From: Rufibacter hautae | GTDB lineage: Bacteria; Bacteroidota; Bacteroidia; Cytophagales; Hymenobacteraceae | Direction of reading: 5' to 3' | DNA length: 64,000 nucleotides | NCBI RefSeq assembly: GCF_008271695.1 | Contig: NZ_VKKY01000001.1 | Coordinates: 1,358,589 to 1,422,588, forward strand | Shown: positions 26,665 through 35,044 of the stretch, in pieces | How the letters are laid out: each line of letters starts with the position of its first letter | Position numbering within the stretch: the stretch's first letter is position 1 | Notes under the pieces: generated by a model | Seen by the model: the letters and a program-made list of their open reading frames with translations, nothing else | The model's database searches: none | What the model was told of the DNA's origin: nothing | Made by a program: the position numbers and the translations under genes

Positions 26665-26698
26665 GCGGGCCATTTTCCAGAAAACATGACCAAAACAC
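26661..26698. repeat. dispersed intergenic palindrome abutting the inverted-repeat element
   Basis: The dyad is GTTTGCGGGCC, then ATTTTCCAGAAAAC, then ATGACCAAAACAC. Its left outer arm is shared with the last bases of the 257-bp element. Confidence 0.5.
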
Positions 26699-26714
26699 GA
26701 GACCGGCTGCTCCC

Positions 26715-26752
26715 CATTTCAGGGCCATTTTCATGAAAACGGCCGGAAAGCG
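26715..26752. repeat. dispersed intergenic palindrome
   Basis: The core is GGGCCATTTTCATGAAAACGGCC, which is very close to the consensus, with outer arms ATTTCA and GGAAAGC. It is the second copy within 60 bp. No other feature is seen up to the next gene at 26943 apart from a TATATTTA box near 26904. Confidence 0.6.
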
Positions 26753-26942
26753 CTCTGGTCACGGCAAGCCAGAATGGGGCCTTCTGCCACTTGCCATCCT
26801 TCATCAAGAAACTACCAAGTGAACCTTCCTACAGCCTTCTGCCGGAAAACTTAACCCCAGACGATTTTTAGGATGAGGCTGCCGGTTATTCACCAAAGGG
26901 CGGTTATATTTAAGGGCATCATCCTTACCAATCTCTTCTTCC

Positions 26943-29900
26943 ATGCGGAAAACAGTCTACCTCGCCCTACTGCTCGCGGCGGCATCGCCTTGGGCGCAGG
27001 CCCAGCAGAAACAGAAACCCAAAGCTGCCAAAACACAGGAAACCACGCCCCAAGATTACTTCAAAACTGTGAAGTGGCGCAACATCGGGCCGTTCAGGGG
27101 TGGGCGATCGGTGGCGGCCTCGGGCGTGGTAAACAACCCCTTGGTGTATTTCATGGGCACCACCGGCGGCGGATTATGGAAGACCGAGGACGCGGGCCAG
27201 AGCTGGTTCAACATCTCAGACGGCTTTTTCAAAACCAGTTCGGTGGGCGCGGTATCCGTGTCTGAGTCGGATCCGAACGTGGTGTACGTAGGCATGGGCG
27301 AGCACGCGCCGCGGGGTGTGATGACCTCGTACGGCGATGGCGTGTACAAATCGGTGGACGGCGGTAAAACCTGGACGCACTTGGGCCTGGACCAGACGCG
27401 CCATATCTCTGGCATCAGCATCCACCCTACTAATCCTGATATCGTGTACGTGGCGGCGCAGGGTGCTTTGCACGGCCCCAACGCCGAGCGCGGCGTGTAC
27501 AAATCAGTGGATGGCGGCAAGACCTGGAAGAAAACCCTGTTTGTGGATGAGAACTCCGGAGCCGCCGATCTGAGCATGGACCTGAACAACCCTCGGATTT
27601 TATATGCCGCTACGTGGGACCACCGCCGGTTGCCGTGGGAAGTGCGCAGCGGCGGCAAAGGCAGCGGTCTGTACAAATCCATGGACGGTGGCGAGACCTG
27701 GAACAAAATCCAGAACGGCCTGCCGGCGGAGTTGGGCAAGATTGGCGTTTCCGTTTCCCGGGTAAATTCTGATAAAGTGTTTGCGTTGGTGGAGAGTGAC
27801 ACCCAGAAAGAGCAGGGCGGCCTGTTCGTGAGCAACGATGGCGGGCAGCACTGGAACCGCGTGAGCAAAGACCACCGGCTTACCCAGCGCGCCTGGTACT
27901 ACATTGAAGTCTTCGCCGATCCGCTGCAGGAAAACACGGTCTACGTGCTCAACGGCCCCGGCCTGAAATCCACCGACGGCGGTAAGACCTGGAGCCAGCT
28001 CCGCGGCACACACGGTGACTACCACGGACTCTGGTTCAACCCCAAAAACAGCCAGAACATGGTTATTGCCAATGACGGCGGCGCGGCGGTGACCTTCAAC
28101 GGCGGCAAGATCTGGTCTACCCAGAACAACATGCCCACGGCCCAGTTCTACCGCATCAGCGCAGACAACCAGTTCCCCTACAACATCTACGCCGGACAGC
28201 AGGACAACAGTTCGGTGAAGATCGCGAGCCGCAATTTATCTGGTGGTAGCATCGGAGAGCGGGACTGGACCTCCAGCGCCGGCGGCGAGAGCGCCTTCCT
28301 CGCCTTTGACCCCAACAACCCGCGCTACGTGCTGGGCGGCAGCTACCAGGGCACCATCGAGGTGCTGGACACGGAACTCAAGGAAGGCAAACCCATCATG
28401 ATCGCACCCATCCAGTACATGGCCCTGCAGCCGAAGGATATGAAATACCGCTTCAACTGGAACGCGCCCATCATCCACTCCGCGCACGAGAAAGGCACCT
28501 TCTACCACGCCGCCAACAAGCTGTTCAAGACCACCGATCTGGGCAAAACCTGGGAAGTGGTCTCCCCTGATTTGACCCGCCATGACGAGAGCAAAATGGG
28601 CTGGAGCGGCACGCCGTACACCAATGAGGGCGCCGGCGGCGAGAACTACGGCACTATCTCCTACGTGATGGAATCTCCGCTGGAGAAAAACCTGCTCTGG
28701 ACCGGCTCCGATGACGGCTTGGTCTACATCACCCGCGATGGCGGCAAGAACTGGAAAAACGTGACGCCTAAAGGCCTGGAGGAATGCCTCATCAACAGCA
28801 TTGAGGTATCGCCGCACGAAAAAGGCACCGCCTACATCGCCACCACCCGCTACAAGTTCAACGACTTCACCCCTGCCATTTACAAAACCACTGATTACGG
28901 TAAAACCTGGAAAAATATCTCTAAGGGTATTCCGTACGGAGCCTTCACCAAAGTAGTGCGCGAAGACAGCCAGCGTAAAGACCTGCTGTTCGCCGGCACC
29001 GAGACCGGCCTGTACATCTCGCACGATGGCGGCAAGGGATGGATCAACTTCCAGGGCAACCTCCCTGTCACGCCCATCTCAGACCTGAAAGTCCACCAAA
29101 ACGACCTCATCGCCGCCACCCAGGGCCGCTCCTTTTGGATTCTGGATGACCTGAACATGCTGCGCGAGTTGAATAGAAAACCATCAGCACAGGCCCTGCA
29201 CCTGTTCCAGCCTGAGGATGCCTACCGCGTATTCGGGGGCAGCGCCCTGGACCAGGAACCCGAGGAGGAAACCAGCAACTACGGCAAGGCCAGTTTTACG
29301 GGTACCAACCCGGCCAGCGGTGTGGTCTTCTACTACCAGGTTCCGGCCGGCTTCCAGAAAGACAGCACATTGACATTGGAGATCCTGGATAGCCATGGCA
29401 AGGTAATCCGAAGCTACAGCAACCAACCCGATAAGACGTACGTGGGCTATTTGGGCGGTCCGGACGAGGAACCTACGCTGCACACCAAAGTCGGCCTGAA
29501 CCGCACTGTGTGGGACCTGCGCCATGCCACGCTGCCGGGCGTGCCCCCGGTGTTCATTGAAGGCAGTTACCAGGGCCGCAAAGTAGCCCCGGGCACCTAC
29601 CAGGCACACCTCAAAATGCACGGTCAGGAGAAAACGGTTTCCTTCAAAGTACTAGCAGACCCAAGGCTCAAAGCCACCGACGCAGAATACCAGCAGCAGC
29701 AGACCATGCTAGCCGCCGTGGAGCAGGACGTGAAAGACATTCACCTAGGAGTGCAGCAGATGCGCAAAGCCAAAAACCAAGTCTCCTCCCTGCTCACGCT
29801 GCTAGATGGCAAACCCAGCTACGGAAAGATCCAGACCGAAGGCAAGGCGCTTATCAAGAAGATGGATACCTGGGAAGATGAATTGGTGCAGAACAAATCA

Positions 29901-30140
29901 CAGGCCACGGATGACGTCATCAACTTCGTGAACAAACTCAGCGCCAACTACCTCTTCCTGAAAGGCGAGCTGGACGTAAGCATCCCCTACATAACCCAAG
30001 GCCAACAAGAACGCCTAAAGGAATTGCAAACCGAGTGGCAGAAGCACAAAGGCCAGATGACCGAGCTGGTGCAGAAAGACATATCCGCTTTCAACCAACT
30101 TTGCCAGCAGGCGCAACTGCAGAAAATCACCGTGCTGTAG
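26943..30140 (+). CDS. Secreted Asp-box (BNR/VPS10-like) beta-propeller protein
   Basis: A 1065-residue exported protein (signal peptide ending AQAQ). About ten Asp-box turns of the form SxDGGKTW are seen, for example [36 protein letters not shown] and [12 protein letters not shown]. They place two stacked propellers in roughly residues 35-720. This matches the WD40/YVTN/BNR-like, sortilin/VPS10-type family often labelled glycosyl hydrolase, although no catalytic residues can be assigned. After the propellers come a beta-sandwich region ([17 protein letters not shown]) and a helical C-terminus with Lys/Gln-rich helices. The function is unknown. Inverted-repeat elements flank the gene on both sides. 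Confidence 0.85.
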   Translation: MRKTVYLALLLAAASPWAQAQQKQKPKAAKTQETTPQDYFKTVKWRNIGPFRGGRSVAASGVVNNPLVYFMGTTGGGLWKTEDAGQSWFNISDGFFKTSSVGAVSVSESDPNVVYVGMGEHAPRGVMTSYGDGVYKSVDGGKTWTHLGLDQTRHISGISIHPTNPDIVYVAAQGALHGPNAERGVYKSVDGGKTWKKTLFVDENSGAADLSMDLNNPRILYAATWDHRRLPWEVRSGGKGSGLYKSMDGGETWNKIQNGLPAELGKIGVSVSRVNSDKVFALVESDTQKEQGGLFVSNDGGQHWNRVSKDHRLTQRAWYYIEVFADPLQENTVYVLNGPGLKSTDGGKTWSQLRGTHGDYHGLWFNPKNSQNMVIANDGGAAVTFNGGKIWSTQNNMPTAQFYRISADNQFPYNIYAGQQDNSSVKIASRNLSGGSIGERDWTSSAGGESAFLAFDPNNPRYVLGGSYQGTIEVLDTELKEGKPIMIAPIQYMALQPKDMKYRFNWNAPIIHSAHEKGTFYHAANKLFKTTDLGKTWEVVSPDLTRHDESKMGWSGTPYTNEGAGGENYGTISYVMESPLEKNLLWTGSDDGLVYITRDGGKNWKNVTPKGLEECLINSIEVSPHEKGTAYIATTRYKFNDFTPAIYKTTDYGKTWKNISKGIPYGAFTKVVREDSQRKDLLFAGTETGLYISHDGGKGWINFQGNLPVTPISDLKVHQNDLIAATQGRSFWILDDLNMLRELNRKPSAQALHLFQPEDAYRVFGGSALDQEPEEETSNYGKASFTGTNPASGVVFYYQVPAGFQKDSTLTLEILDSHGKVIRSYSNQPDKTYVGYLGGPDEEPTLHTKVGLNRTVWDLRHATLPGVPPVFIEGSYQGRKVAPGTYQAHLKMHGQEKTVSFKVLADPRLKATDAEYQQQQTMLAAVEQDVKDIHLGVQQMRKAKNQVSSLLTLLDGKPSYGKIQTEGKALIKKMDTWEDELVQNKSQATDDVINFVNKLSANYLFLKGELDVSIPYITQGQQERLKELQTEWQKHKGQMTELVQKDISAFNQLCQQAQLQKITVL

Positions 30141-30159
30141 GTTTTATCCTGCGGCACTA

Positions 30160-30196
30160 AGAAAGGGAGAGAAGCCACTGGTTTCTCTCCCTTTCT
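30160..30196 (+). terminator. Terminator after the propeller gene
   Basis: The 13-bp perfect stem GAAAGGGAGAGAA / TTCTCTCCCTTTC lies 20 bp after the stop codon. The trailing T content is modest (CTCATTCC). Confidence 0.6.
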
Positions 30197-30250
30197 CATT
30201 CCTCTTCCTCCCTGTCACCCCGAGAAAGTAACACCGTTTAATAGTTGTAT

Positions 30251-30477
30251 TAATTTCCACGCATTTCGTCCCCCTTTGAAGGGGGTAGGGGGATGACCAC
30301 TCGTGCAGATAATTGTATTCTCGTGTATTCCCGGTCTTTGTAGGGGCAATCCCTTGTGGTTGCCCTTTTGTGAGGAGCACCATTGAAGCATTTGCATGTA
30401 GCAGACGCTTTTAGTTTTTCACCCGGCTTTGTCATCCCCCCACCCCCTTCAAAGGGGGACGGAATACGTGAAACCAG
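30251..30477. repeat. Second inverted-repeat-bounded element (about 227 bp)
   Basis: The strongest part of the ends is 30267-30297 and 30431-30461: 31-bp inverted repeats with one difference, each containing the hairpin CCCCCTTTGAAGGGGG. Similarity extends outward about 16 bp on both sides with three mismatches (TTCCACGCATTTCGTC versus TTTCACGTATTCCGTC). The middle holds another hairpin, GGGCAATCCCTTGTGGTTGCCC (30344-30365), a type seen as a dispersed repeat in many genomes. No reading frame in it looks real. Confidence 0.65.
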
Positions 30478-30521
30478 ATTCAATAGCATCTCATTTTAGC
30501 CTACTTTTAGCTATCCCTTTT

Positions 30522-30558
30522 AAGCCTATTTTCAAGAAATCAGCTTGAAAATAGGCTT
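30522..30558. terminator. Terminator of the pxp cluster, built from the dispersed palindrome
   Basis: A perfect 15-bp inverted repeat AAGCCTATTTTCAAG / CTTGAAAATAGGCTT with a 7-nt loop sits just after the stop codon of the NRAMP-like gene (30563, minus strand). The same bases also fit the dispersed palindrome (30517-30552). Confidence 0.65.
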
Positions 30559-30562
30559 TCTG

Positions 30563-31747
30563 TCACCAATTCTTAATCTGCTGCACCAAAGTATCGCCGG
30601 CCATCCAGGTCATAATCAGGACCACTAGTAACCCAAATAATGTCAACAGCCGCGGGTGCCGGTAATCGCCCATCAGGGTTTTCTTGTGGGCTGCAATGAG
30701 CATGGTTCCCAGGGTGACGGGCAGCACGAAGCCATTCAGGAGACCGGCCCACACCAGCAGCTTCACCGGCTTCCCGATGAACACGAAAATAATGGTGGAG
30801 ACCACAATGAAGGCAATGATGACCCAGTTCTCGTTCCGGGCGATGCGGGGGCTGAAGGACTTGATAAAGGAAACCGAGGTGTACGCCGAGCCTACCACCG
30901 AGGTAATGGCTGCCGCTAGCATCATGATCCCGAACAGCTTGTAACCAAAGTTGCCGGCCGCCAGTTCAAACACCGAGGCCGTCGGGTTCTCGGGGTTCAG
31001 GGCTTTGCCTTGCTGCAGCACGCCCAGGGTGGCCAGGAACAGAAACACCCGGATGAGGGAAGCCAGCGAGATCCCCGATACGGCACTGGTGGTCACCTGG
31101 CCCAGGGCTTCTTTGCCTTTCACGCCCGCATCCAGCAAGCGGTGCCCGCCTGCGAAAGTAATGTAACCGCCCACCGTTCCGCCTACCAGCGTGATAATGG
31201 CTGTGAAACTGACCTCAGCCGGGGCCACGGTCCTGATGGCAGCCTCAGCTAGTGGTGGCGAGGAAATCCAGGCGACGTACACAATCAACCCGATCATGAC
31301 CACACCAAGAATTTGGGCAAAACGGTCCATGATTTTACCCGCCTCGCGCACTAGAAAGATCATGATGGCAAAGGCCGCCGAGATAATCGCGCCGGTTTCC
31401 ACCGAGATCCCGGTGAGCACGTTGAAGCCCAGCCCCGCGCCGCCCACGTTCCCAATGTTGAAAGCCAATCCGCCCAGGACTATCAGGAAGGCAATGAAGC
31501 CGCCCAGGCCCGGCAGCACCGCGTTAGCCACGTCCTGCGCCCGCTTCTCAGAGATGGCAATGACCCGCCAGACGTTGAGCTGCACGCCAATGTCCAGGAG
31601 GATGGAAAGCAGGATCACAAACCCGAAGCTGGCGCCCAGGCTCTGCGTGAAAACAGTGGTTTGGGTTAAGAAGCCCGGCCCCACGGCCGAGGTGGCCATC
31701 AAAAAAGCGGCGCCCAAAAGCACACTCCAGTTTCTGGGTTGTTTCAT
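30563..31747 (-). CDS. NRAMP-superfamily transporter of the 5-oxoprolinase cluster (YcsG-like)
   Basis: A 394-residue membrane protein with about eleven helices and the overall NRAMP (LeuT-fold) pattern. In metal-transporting NRAMPs helix 1 has DPGN and helix 6 has MPH. Here helix 1 reads SAVGPGFLTQ and the equivalent of helix 6 reads GGTVGGYITFAGGHR, so the metal ligands are missing. B. subtilis has a similar gene, ycsG, beside its pxpA homologue ycsF and the kipI/kipA genes. With pxpA, pxpB and pxpC immediately upstream, uptake of 5-oxoproline or a related amide is more likely than metal uptake (inference). It starts 10 bp after the pxpA stop and ends the cluster. Confidence 0.82.
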   Translation of the reverse strand: MKQPRNWSVLLGAAFLMATSAVGPGFLTQTTVFTQSLGASFGFVILLSILLDIGVQLNVWRVIAISEKRAQDVANAVLPGLGGFIAFLIVLGGLAFNIGNVGGAGLGFNVLTGISVETGAIISAAFAIMIFLVREAGKIMDRFAQILGVVMIGLIVYVAWISSPPLAEAAIRTVAPAEVSFTAIITLVGGTVGGYITFAGGHRLLDAGVKGKEALGQVTTSAVSGISLASLIRVFLFLATLGVLQQGKALNPENPTASVFELAAGNFGYKLFGIMMLAAAITSVVGSAYTSVSFIKSFSPRIARNENWVIIAFIVVSTIIFVFIGKPVKLLVWAGLLNGFVLPVTLGTMLIAAHKKTLMGDYRHPRLLTLFGLLVVLIMTWMAGDTLVQQIKNW

Positions 31748-31766
31748 AAAAACGGGCCTAAAAAGC
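31730..31766. repeat. dispersed palindrome overlapping the pxpA stop and NRAMP-like start
   Basis: The dyad is GTTTCTGGGTTG, then TTTCATAAAAAC, then GGGCCTAAAAAGC. Its centre is the start codon region of the transporter gene and its right arm contains the pxpA stop codon. Confidence 0.55.
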
Positions 31767-32522
31767 TTGGAGGGTAATGTCTTGGCGGGTCAGTTCTGTC
31801 CGGATGAGTTGGGCGAATTCCACCGCGTGCGCCCCATCGCCGTGGATACAGACGGTATCGGCTTTGATGGACACGTCTACGCCTTGCTGAGACAACACTT
31901 TGCCTTCCTTCACCATGCGCACCACCTGTTGCACGGCTTTGTGATGATCTGTGATGAGGGCATTGGGCAGTCGGCGGGAAGTAAGGGTGCCGTCCTGCTG
32001 GTAAGTTCTATCGGCGAAGACCTCGTGAGCGGTTTTCAGGCCCAGTTTCTCGCCGGCCTTTACCAAAGCGCTTCCCGCCAAACCGTACAGCACCGCCTCG
32101 GGATTCACTTTGTAGACTGCTTCGGCGATAGCCTCGGCTAAGGCGGGGTTTACGGAGGCCATGTTGTACAAAGCGCCGTGCGGCTTTACGTGATGCAACA
32201 CGCCACCCTCGGCGATGATGAAGCCCATGAGCGCACCAATCTGGTACACGACTAAGTCAAAGGCTTCTTCGGGGGAAACCGCCATATCACGGCGACCAAA
32301 ACCAGCCAGGTCCTGGAAACCGGGGTGCGCACCCAAAGCCACCTTCTGTTGCAAGGCCAGCCGTACGGTCTTTTTCATGACGCCCGGGTCGCCGGCATGG
32401 AACCCACAAGCAATGTTGGCCGAGGTCACCAGCGGCAGAATGGCTTCGTCGTTGCCCAGGCGGTACGCGCCAAAGCTCTCGCCTAAATCACAGTTTAAAT
32501 CAACGGTAAAGGTTTGCTTCAT
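31758..32522 (-). CDS. pxpA: 5-oxoprolinase subunit A (LamB/YcsF family)
   Basis: A 254-residue protein with the family N-terminus [13 protein letters not shown] and the motifs [33 protein letters not shown] and VKPHGALYN, and later [13 protein letters not shown]. PxpA works with PxpB and PxpC to open the ring of 5-oxoproline (pyroglutamate) with ATP, giving glutamate; the damaged metabolite forms spontaneously from glutamine. The start codon overlaps the pxpC stop by 4 bp, so the two are translationally coupled. All three subunits are encoded here. Confidence 0.95.
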   Translation of the reverse strand: MKQTFTVDLNCDLGESFGAYRLGNDEAILPLVTSANIACGFHAGDPGVMKKTVRLALQQKVALGAHPGFQDLAGFGRRDMAVSPEEAFDLVVYQIGALMGFIIAEGGVLHHVKPHGALYNMASVNPALAEAIAEAVYKVNPEAVLYGLAGSALVKAGEKLGLKTAHEVFADRTYQQDGTLTSRRLPNALITDHHKAVQQVVRMVKEGKVLSQQGVDVSIKADTVCIHGDGAHAVEFAQLIRTELTRQDITLQAF

Positions 32523-33520
32523 CTTTTGGATTGAAGGTGGAGGACTCTTTTAAGGTGTTCCAGGGTTTGCTCCTGATGGTAATACAGCTGGTGGGCCTCC
32601 GATAGGGCAACCTGCCGATACCGGAGCTTACTGCCCGGCCGCACCTGCACCAACAGCGGCAAATCCGCGGAGATGACTTGCCCTATGCGCGGATATCCCC
32701 CGGTGGTCTGGTGTTCGGCCATCAAGATAATAGGATTTCCGCTGGTAGTCACCTGCACGGTGCCAAAAGTAACGGCGCTGGAAAGCAGTTCCAGCGGTTC
32801 TTGCAGTTGCAAACTTGGTCCATCCAACCGGTAGCCCATCCGGTCCGAAGCCGGGGAAACCTTAAATTCCGCGTGCCAGAACGTTTCCTGGGTATTTTCA
32901 GAAAACAAGCCATATTCCGGCCCGGGTAATACTCGCAGGGTGGGGTGCTCACGATAGGTAGGAAGCAAGTTTGGGGAGAGGCCCCAGGTGGAAACCAGAA
33001 ACGACTCCCCGGCAGGGCATTTCTCTTGCCAATGGCGCAGTTGCTCAGAAGTAGCGCTTATTAATGGCAAGACATCACCTTTCTGCAGAGATCGGCCTTG
33101 CCAGCCGCCCAGTGCTGCCCGCGCGTAGGTAGCCGCGCTGCCCATCACCAGGGGCACGTCAATACCTCCAGCCACGGCCAGGTAAGCCCGGCAGCCCTGC
33201 ACAGCCGCACCGAATTCCAGCAGCGTCTCTTTTCTAACGAATATCGGCCGATGGATGGGAACGGGGGTACCGTTCAGTTTAGGGGAAAGGTTGGCGCCGG
33301 CCAAGGCAATGAGGCTGTCTTCCTGAAACCGGAGACGGGGTCCGGACAAGGTGATTTCCAGCGCGGCGGTGTTTTCGGGGTTTCCTGTTAAAAGGTTGGC
33401 CAAACGGAGGGCAAAGGAATCCATGGCGCCGCTGACCACCATACCCTGCTTCTGATAGCCGTATCGGCCCAAATCCTGCACGGTGGTGAGCAAGCCCGGT
33501 TTCTCTACCTTAATCCCCAT
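32519..33520 (-). CDS. pxpC: 5-oxoprolinase subunit C (KipA, carboxyltransferase-fold)
   Basis: A 333-residue protein of the KipA/biotin-dependent carboxyltransferase AHS2 family: [53 protein letters not shown] and [19 protein letters not shown]. It forms the catalytic complex with PxpB; in B. subtilis the pair KipI-KipA was first noted for an effect on the kinase KinA. Its start overlaps the pxpB end by 11 bp and its end overlaps the pxpA start by 4 bp, as expected for equimolar production. Confidence 0.94.
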   Translation of the reverse strand: MGIKVEKPGLLTTVQDLGRYGYQKQGMVVSGAMDSFALRLANLLTGNPENTAALEITLSGPRLRFQEDSLIALAGANLSPKLNGTPVPIHRPIFVRKETLLEFGAAVQGCRAYLAVAGGIDVPLVMGSAATYARAALGGWQGRSLQKGDVLPLISATSEQLRHWQEKCPAGESFLVSTWGLSPNLLPTYREHPTLRVLPGPEYGLFSENTQETFWHAEFKVSPASDRMGYRLDGPSLQLQEPLELLSSAVTFGTVQVTTSGNPIILMAEHQTTGGYPRIGQVISADLPLLVQVRPGSKLRYRQVALSEAHQLYYHQEQTLEHLKRVLHLQSKR

Positions 33521-34241
33521 CTGCGTCTGGTTTCATGGCCTGGAACTCCGCTTCAGAAATCGGCACAAACCGCACCACATCTCCCATCTGCAGCAGACTG
33601 GGCGATTCTCGGTCAGGGTCGAACAAGGAGAGCGGGGTACGGCCGATCAGTTGCCAGCCGCCGGGTGTTTCCAGGGGGTACACGCCTGTCTGCAGTCCGG
33701 CAATGCCGACGGAGCTAGTGGGGATCACATTACGGGGAACTTGCTTGCGGGGGGCGGCAATCTTGGGGTCCATGCCGCCTAAATACGGAAAACCGGGCGC
33801 AAAGCCAATCATGTACACCAGGTAGTCTGCTTGGCTGTGCCGCGCAATGACTTCCTGGGGAAGTAAGCCGCAGTGTTCCGCCACAAACGCCAGATCAGGC
33901 CCATACTCCCCGCCGTAGACCACCGGAATCTCCTTTATAGAAGGTTCCTCTGGTGCGGAATCGGTTTCCAGTTGCGCCAGCATCAGCCGGATGTTCTCTT
34001 CCACGGCCGCGTACGGATCTACCTGGCCCCGCTCGCTGACAAGCCAGGGATCATAATACAAGGTGACGGTGGTGAAGGCGGGCACGTACTCTACGAGCCC
34101 GGGAAAGGAATGCTGATTCAGAAACCGGACCACGGCCTTTACTTGCCCGTGGGTCTCCACGGCTATCTCGTCTCCCAGCTGCAGCACAACGGCCGCATCG
34201 CCTAGGGGATACATCTTAACCGAGGACGTGGGCAGGGACAT
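33510..34241 (-). CDS. pxpB: 5-oxoprolinase subunit B (KipI family)
   Basis: A 243-residue protein of the KipI/AHS1 family: YPLGDAAVVLQLGDEI near the N-terminus, a RHSQADYLVYMIGFAPGFPYLGG motif and RTPLSLFDPDRESPSLLQ near the end. It is the first of the three 5-oxoprolinase subunits here, in the order B, C, A. It lies 41 bp after the yjjX-like gene on the same strand; the gap is occupied by a copy of the dispersed palindrome. A short N-terminal extension (MSLPTSSVK) precedes the conserved start. Confidence 0.94.
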   Translation of the reverse strand: MSLPTSSVKMYPLGDAAVVLQLGDEIAVETHGQVKAVVRFLNQHSFPGLVEYVPAFTTVTLYYDPWLVSERGQVDPYAAVEENIRLMLAQLETDSAPEEPSIKEIPVVYGGEYGPDLAFVAEHCGLLPQEVIARHSQADYLVYMIGFAPGFPYLGGMDPKIAAPRKQVPRNVIPTSSVGIAGLQTGVYPLETPGGWQLIGRTPLSLFDPDRESPSLLQMGDVVRFVPISEAEFQAMKPDADGD

Positions 34242-34253
34242 GGATCCGGTTTC

Positions 34254-34291
34254 TGTTTTCAGCTTGTTTTCAAGAAAACGGCTTAAAAATG
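34254..34291. repeat. dispersed palindrome between yjjX-like gene and pxpB
   Basis: The dyad is TGTTTTCAGCTTG, then TTTTCAAGAAAA, then CGGCTTAAAAATG. Its right arm includes the stop codon of the yjjX-like gene (34283). Confidence 0.55.
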
Positions 34292-34867
34292 CTCTGGTTT
34301 CAAACTTACGCTGGCTTCTTGGTGCTGCAGGTAAAGCTCCTCGTTTCTGAAAGGCACCAAAGCCAGTTTTACCGCCTGCTCATAGAGGTCGGCGCGGTCT
34401 ACCACGTTTTGCGTGAGCAGCCCAATGGCGCCGCCTTTCTGCTTGGAGTTGGTGTGGCCAAACACGCGGTCATCGGCTTCGCCGAGCTCTACGCCCTGTT
34501 GCACCAGCTCGGCCACGGCAGGTGGCAAGAAGAACATACCGGTACGGGCCTTGCCCACCAGTTTTTTGGAACGGACCACAATCCAGGCGAAAGCTGCCAG
34601 GTCTGTGTGCAGCGTTTGCACGCCGCCTTCAATGCCTACCCAGAAATCGGCCGTAGGCTGGGCCTCAAATGCATTGCTCACGCGGTTAAAGGCACCGGTG
34701 AGGGTTTCTGTATCTGTCATGGGCTGATCAGATACGCCGGAGGGCACGGAGATAGGCTCCGCTACAAATTCATACTGCGGAAACATGGCTTGCAAGCCAT
34801 GGAGTGCCGCACTTACTTTGACAGGATTGGTGGAGGCCACCACTACTTTTTGTACTACTTTATTCAT
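34283..34867 (-). CDS. yjjX: Inosine/xanthosine triphosphatase, DUF84 (YjjX-like)
   Basis: A 194-residue protein of the DUF84 NTPase family. The N-terminal VVVASTNPVKVSAAL corresponds to the nucleotide-binding start shared with Maf and ITPase folds. SVPSGVSDQPMTDTETLTGAFNRV and DFWVGIEGGV are family signatures. E. coli YjjX hydrolyses ITP and XTP and so removes damaged purine nucleotides. The ATG at 34867 is chosen; an upstream Met at 34900 adds residues absent from the family. It lies upstream of pxpBCA on the same strand, so two metabolite-repair functions may share a transcript. Confidence 0.88.
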   Translation of the reverse strand: MNKVVQKVVVASTNPVKVSAALHGLQAMFPQYEFVAEPISVPSGVSDQPMTDTETLTGAFNRVSNAFEAQPTADFWVGIEGGVQTLHTDLAAFAWIVVRSKKLVGKARTGMFFLPPAVAELVQQGVELGEADDRVFGHTNSKQKGGAIGLLTQNVVDRADLYEQAVKLALVPFRNEELYLQHQEASVSLKPEHF

Positions 34868-35044
34868 GTTTAAGGTTTTCTCGGGTACGAAGTAATGCAA
34901 AATTCTTATATTTTAATGCGTTCTTAATCTCAAATATTTTTTTGGAGTATTTTTTTAAAAAATAGGGACAAAAACATTTATAACTACAATGCAAAACCCC
35001 CTTTAATCGGCTGGAACCGCCTTTTATTTGTAACTTTACCCAGA

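Noticed and set aside
30144-30489. Three overlapping minus-strand open frames downstream of the propeller gene
   Set aside because: They are translations of the repeat element and its hairpins; composition is Pro/Gly/Lys noise.
30563-31747. Manganese or iron importer
   Set aside because: DPGN and MPH ligands are absent and the genomic context is 5-oxoproline metabolism.
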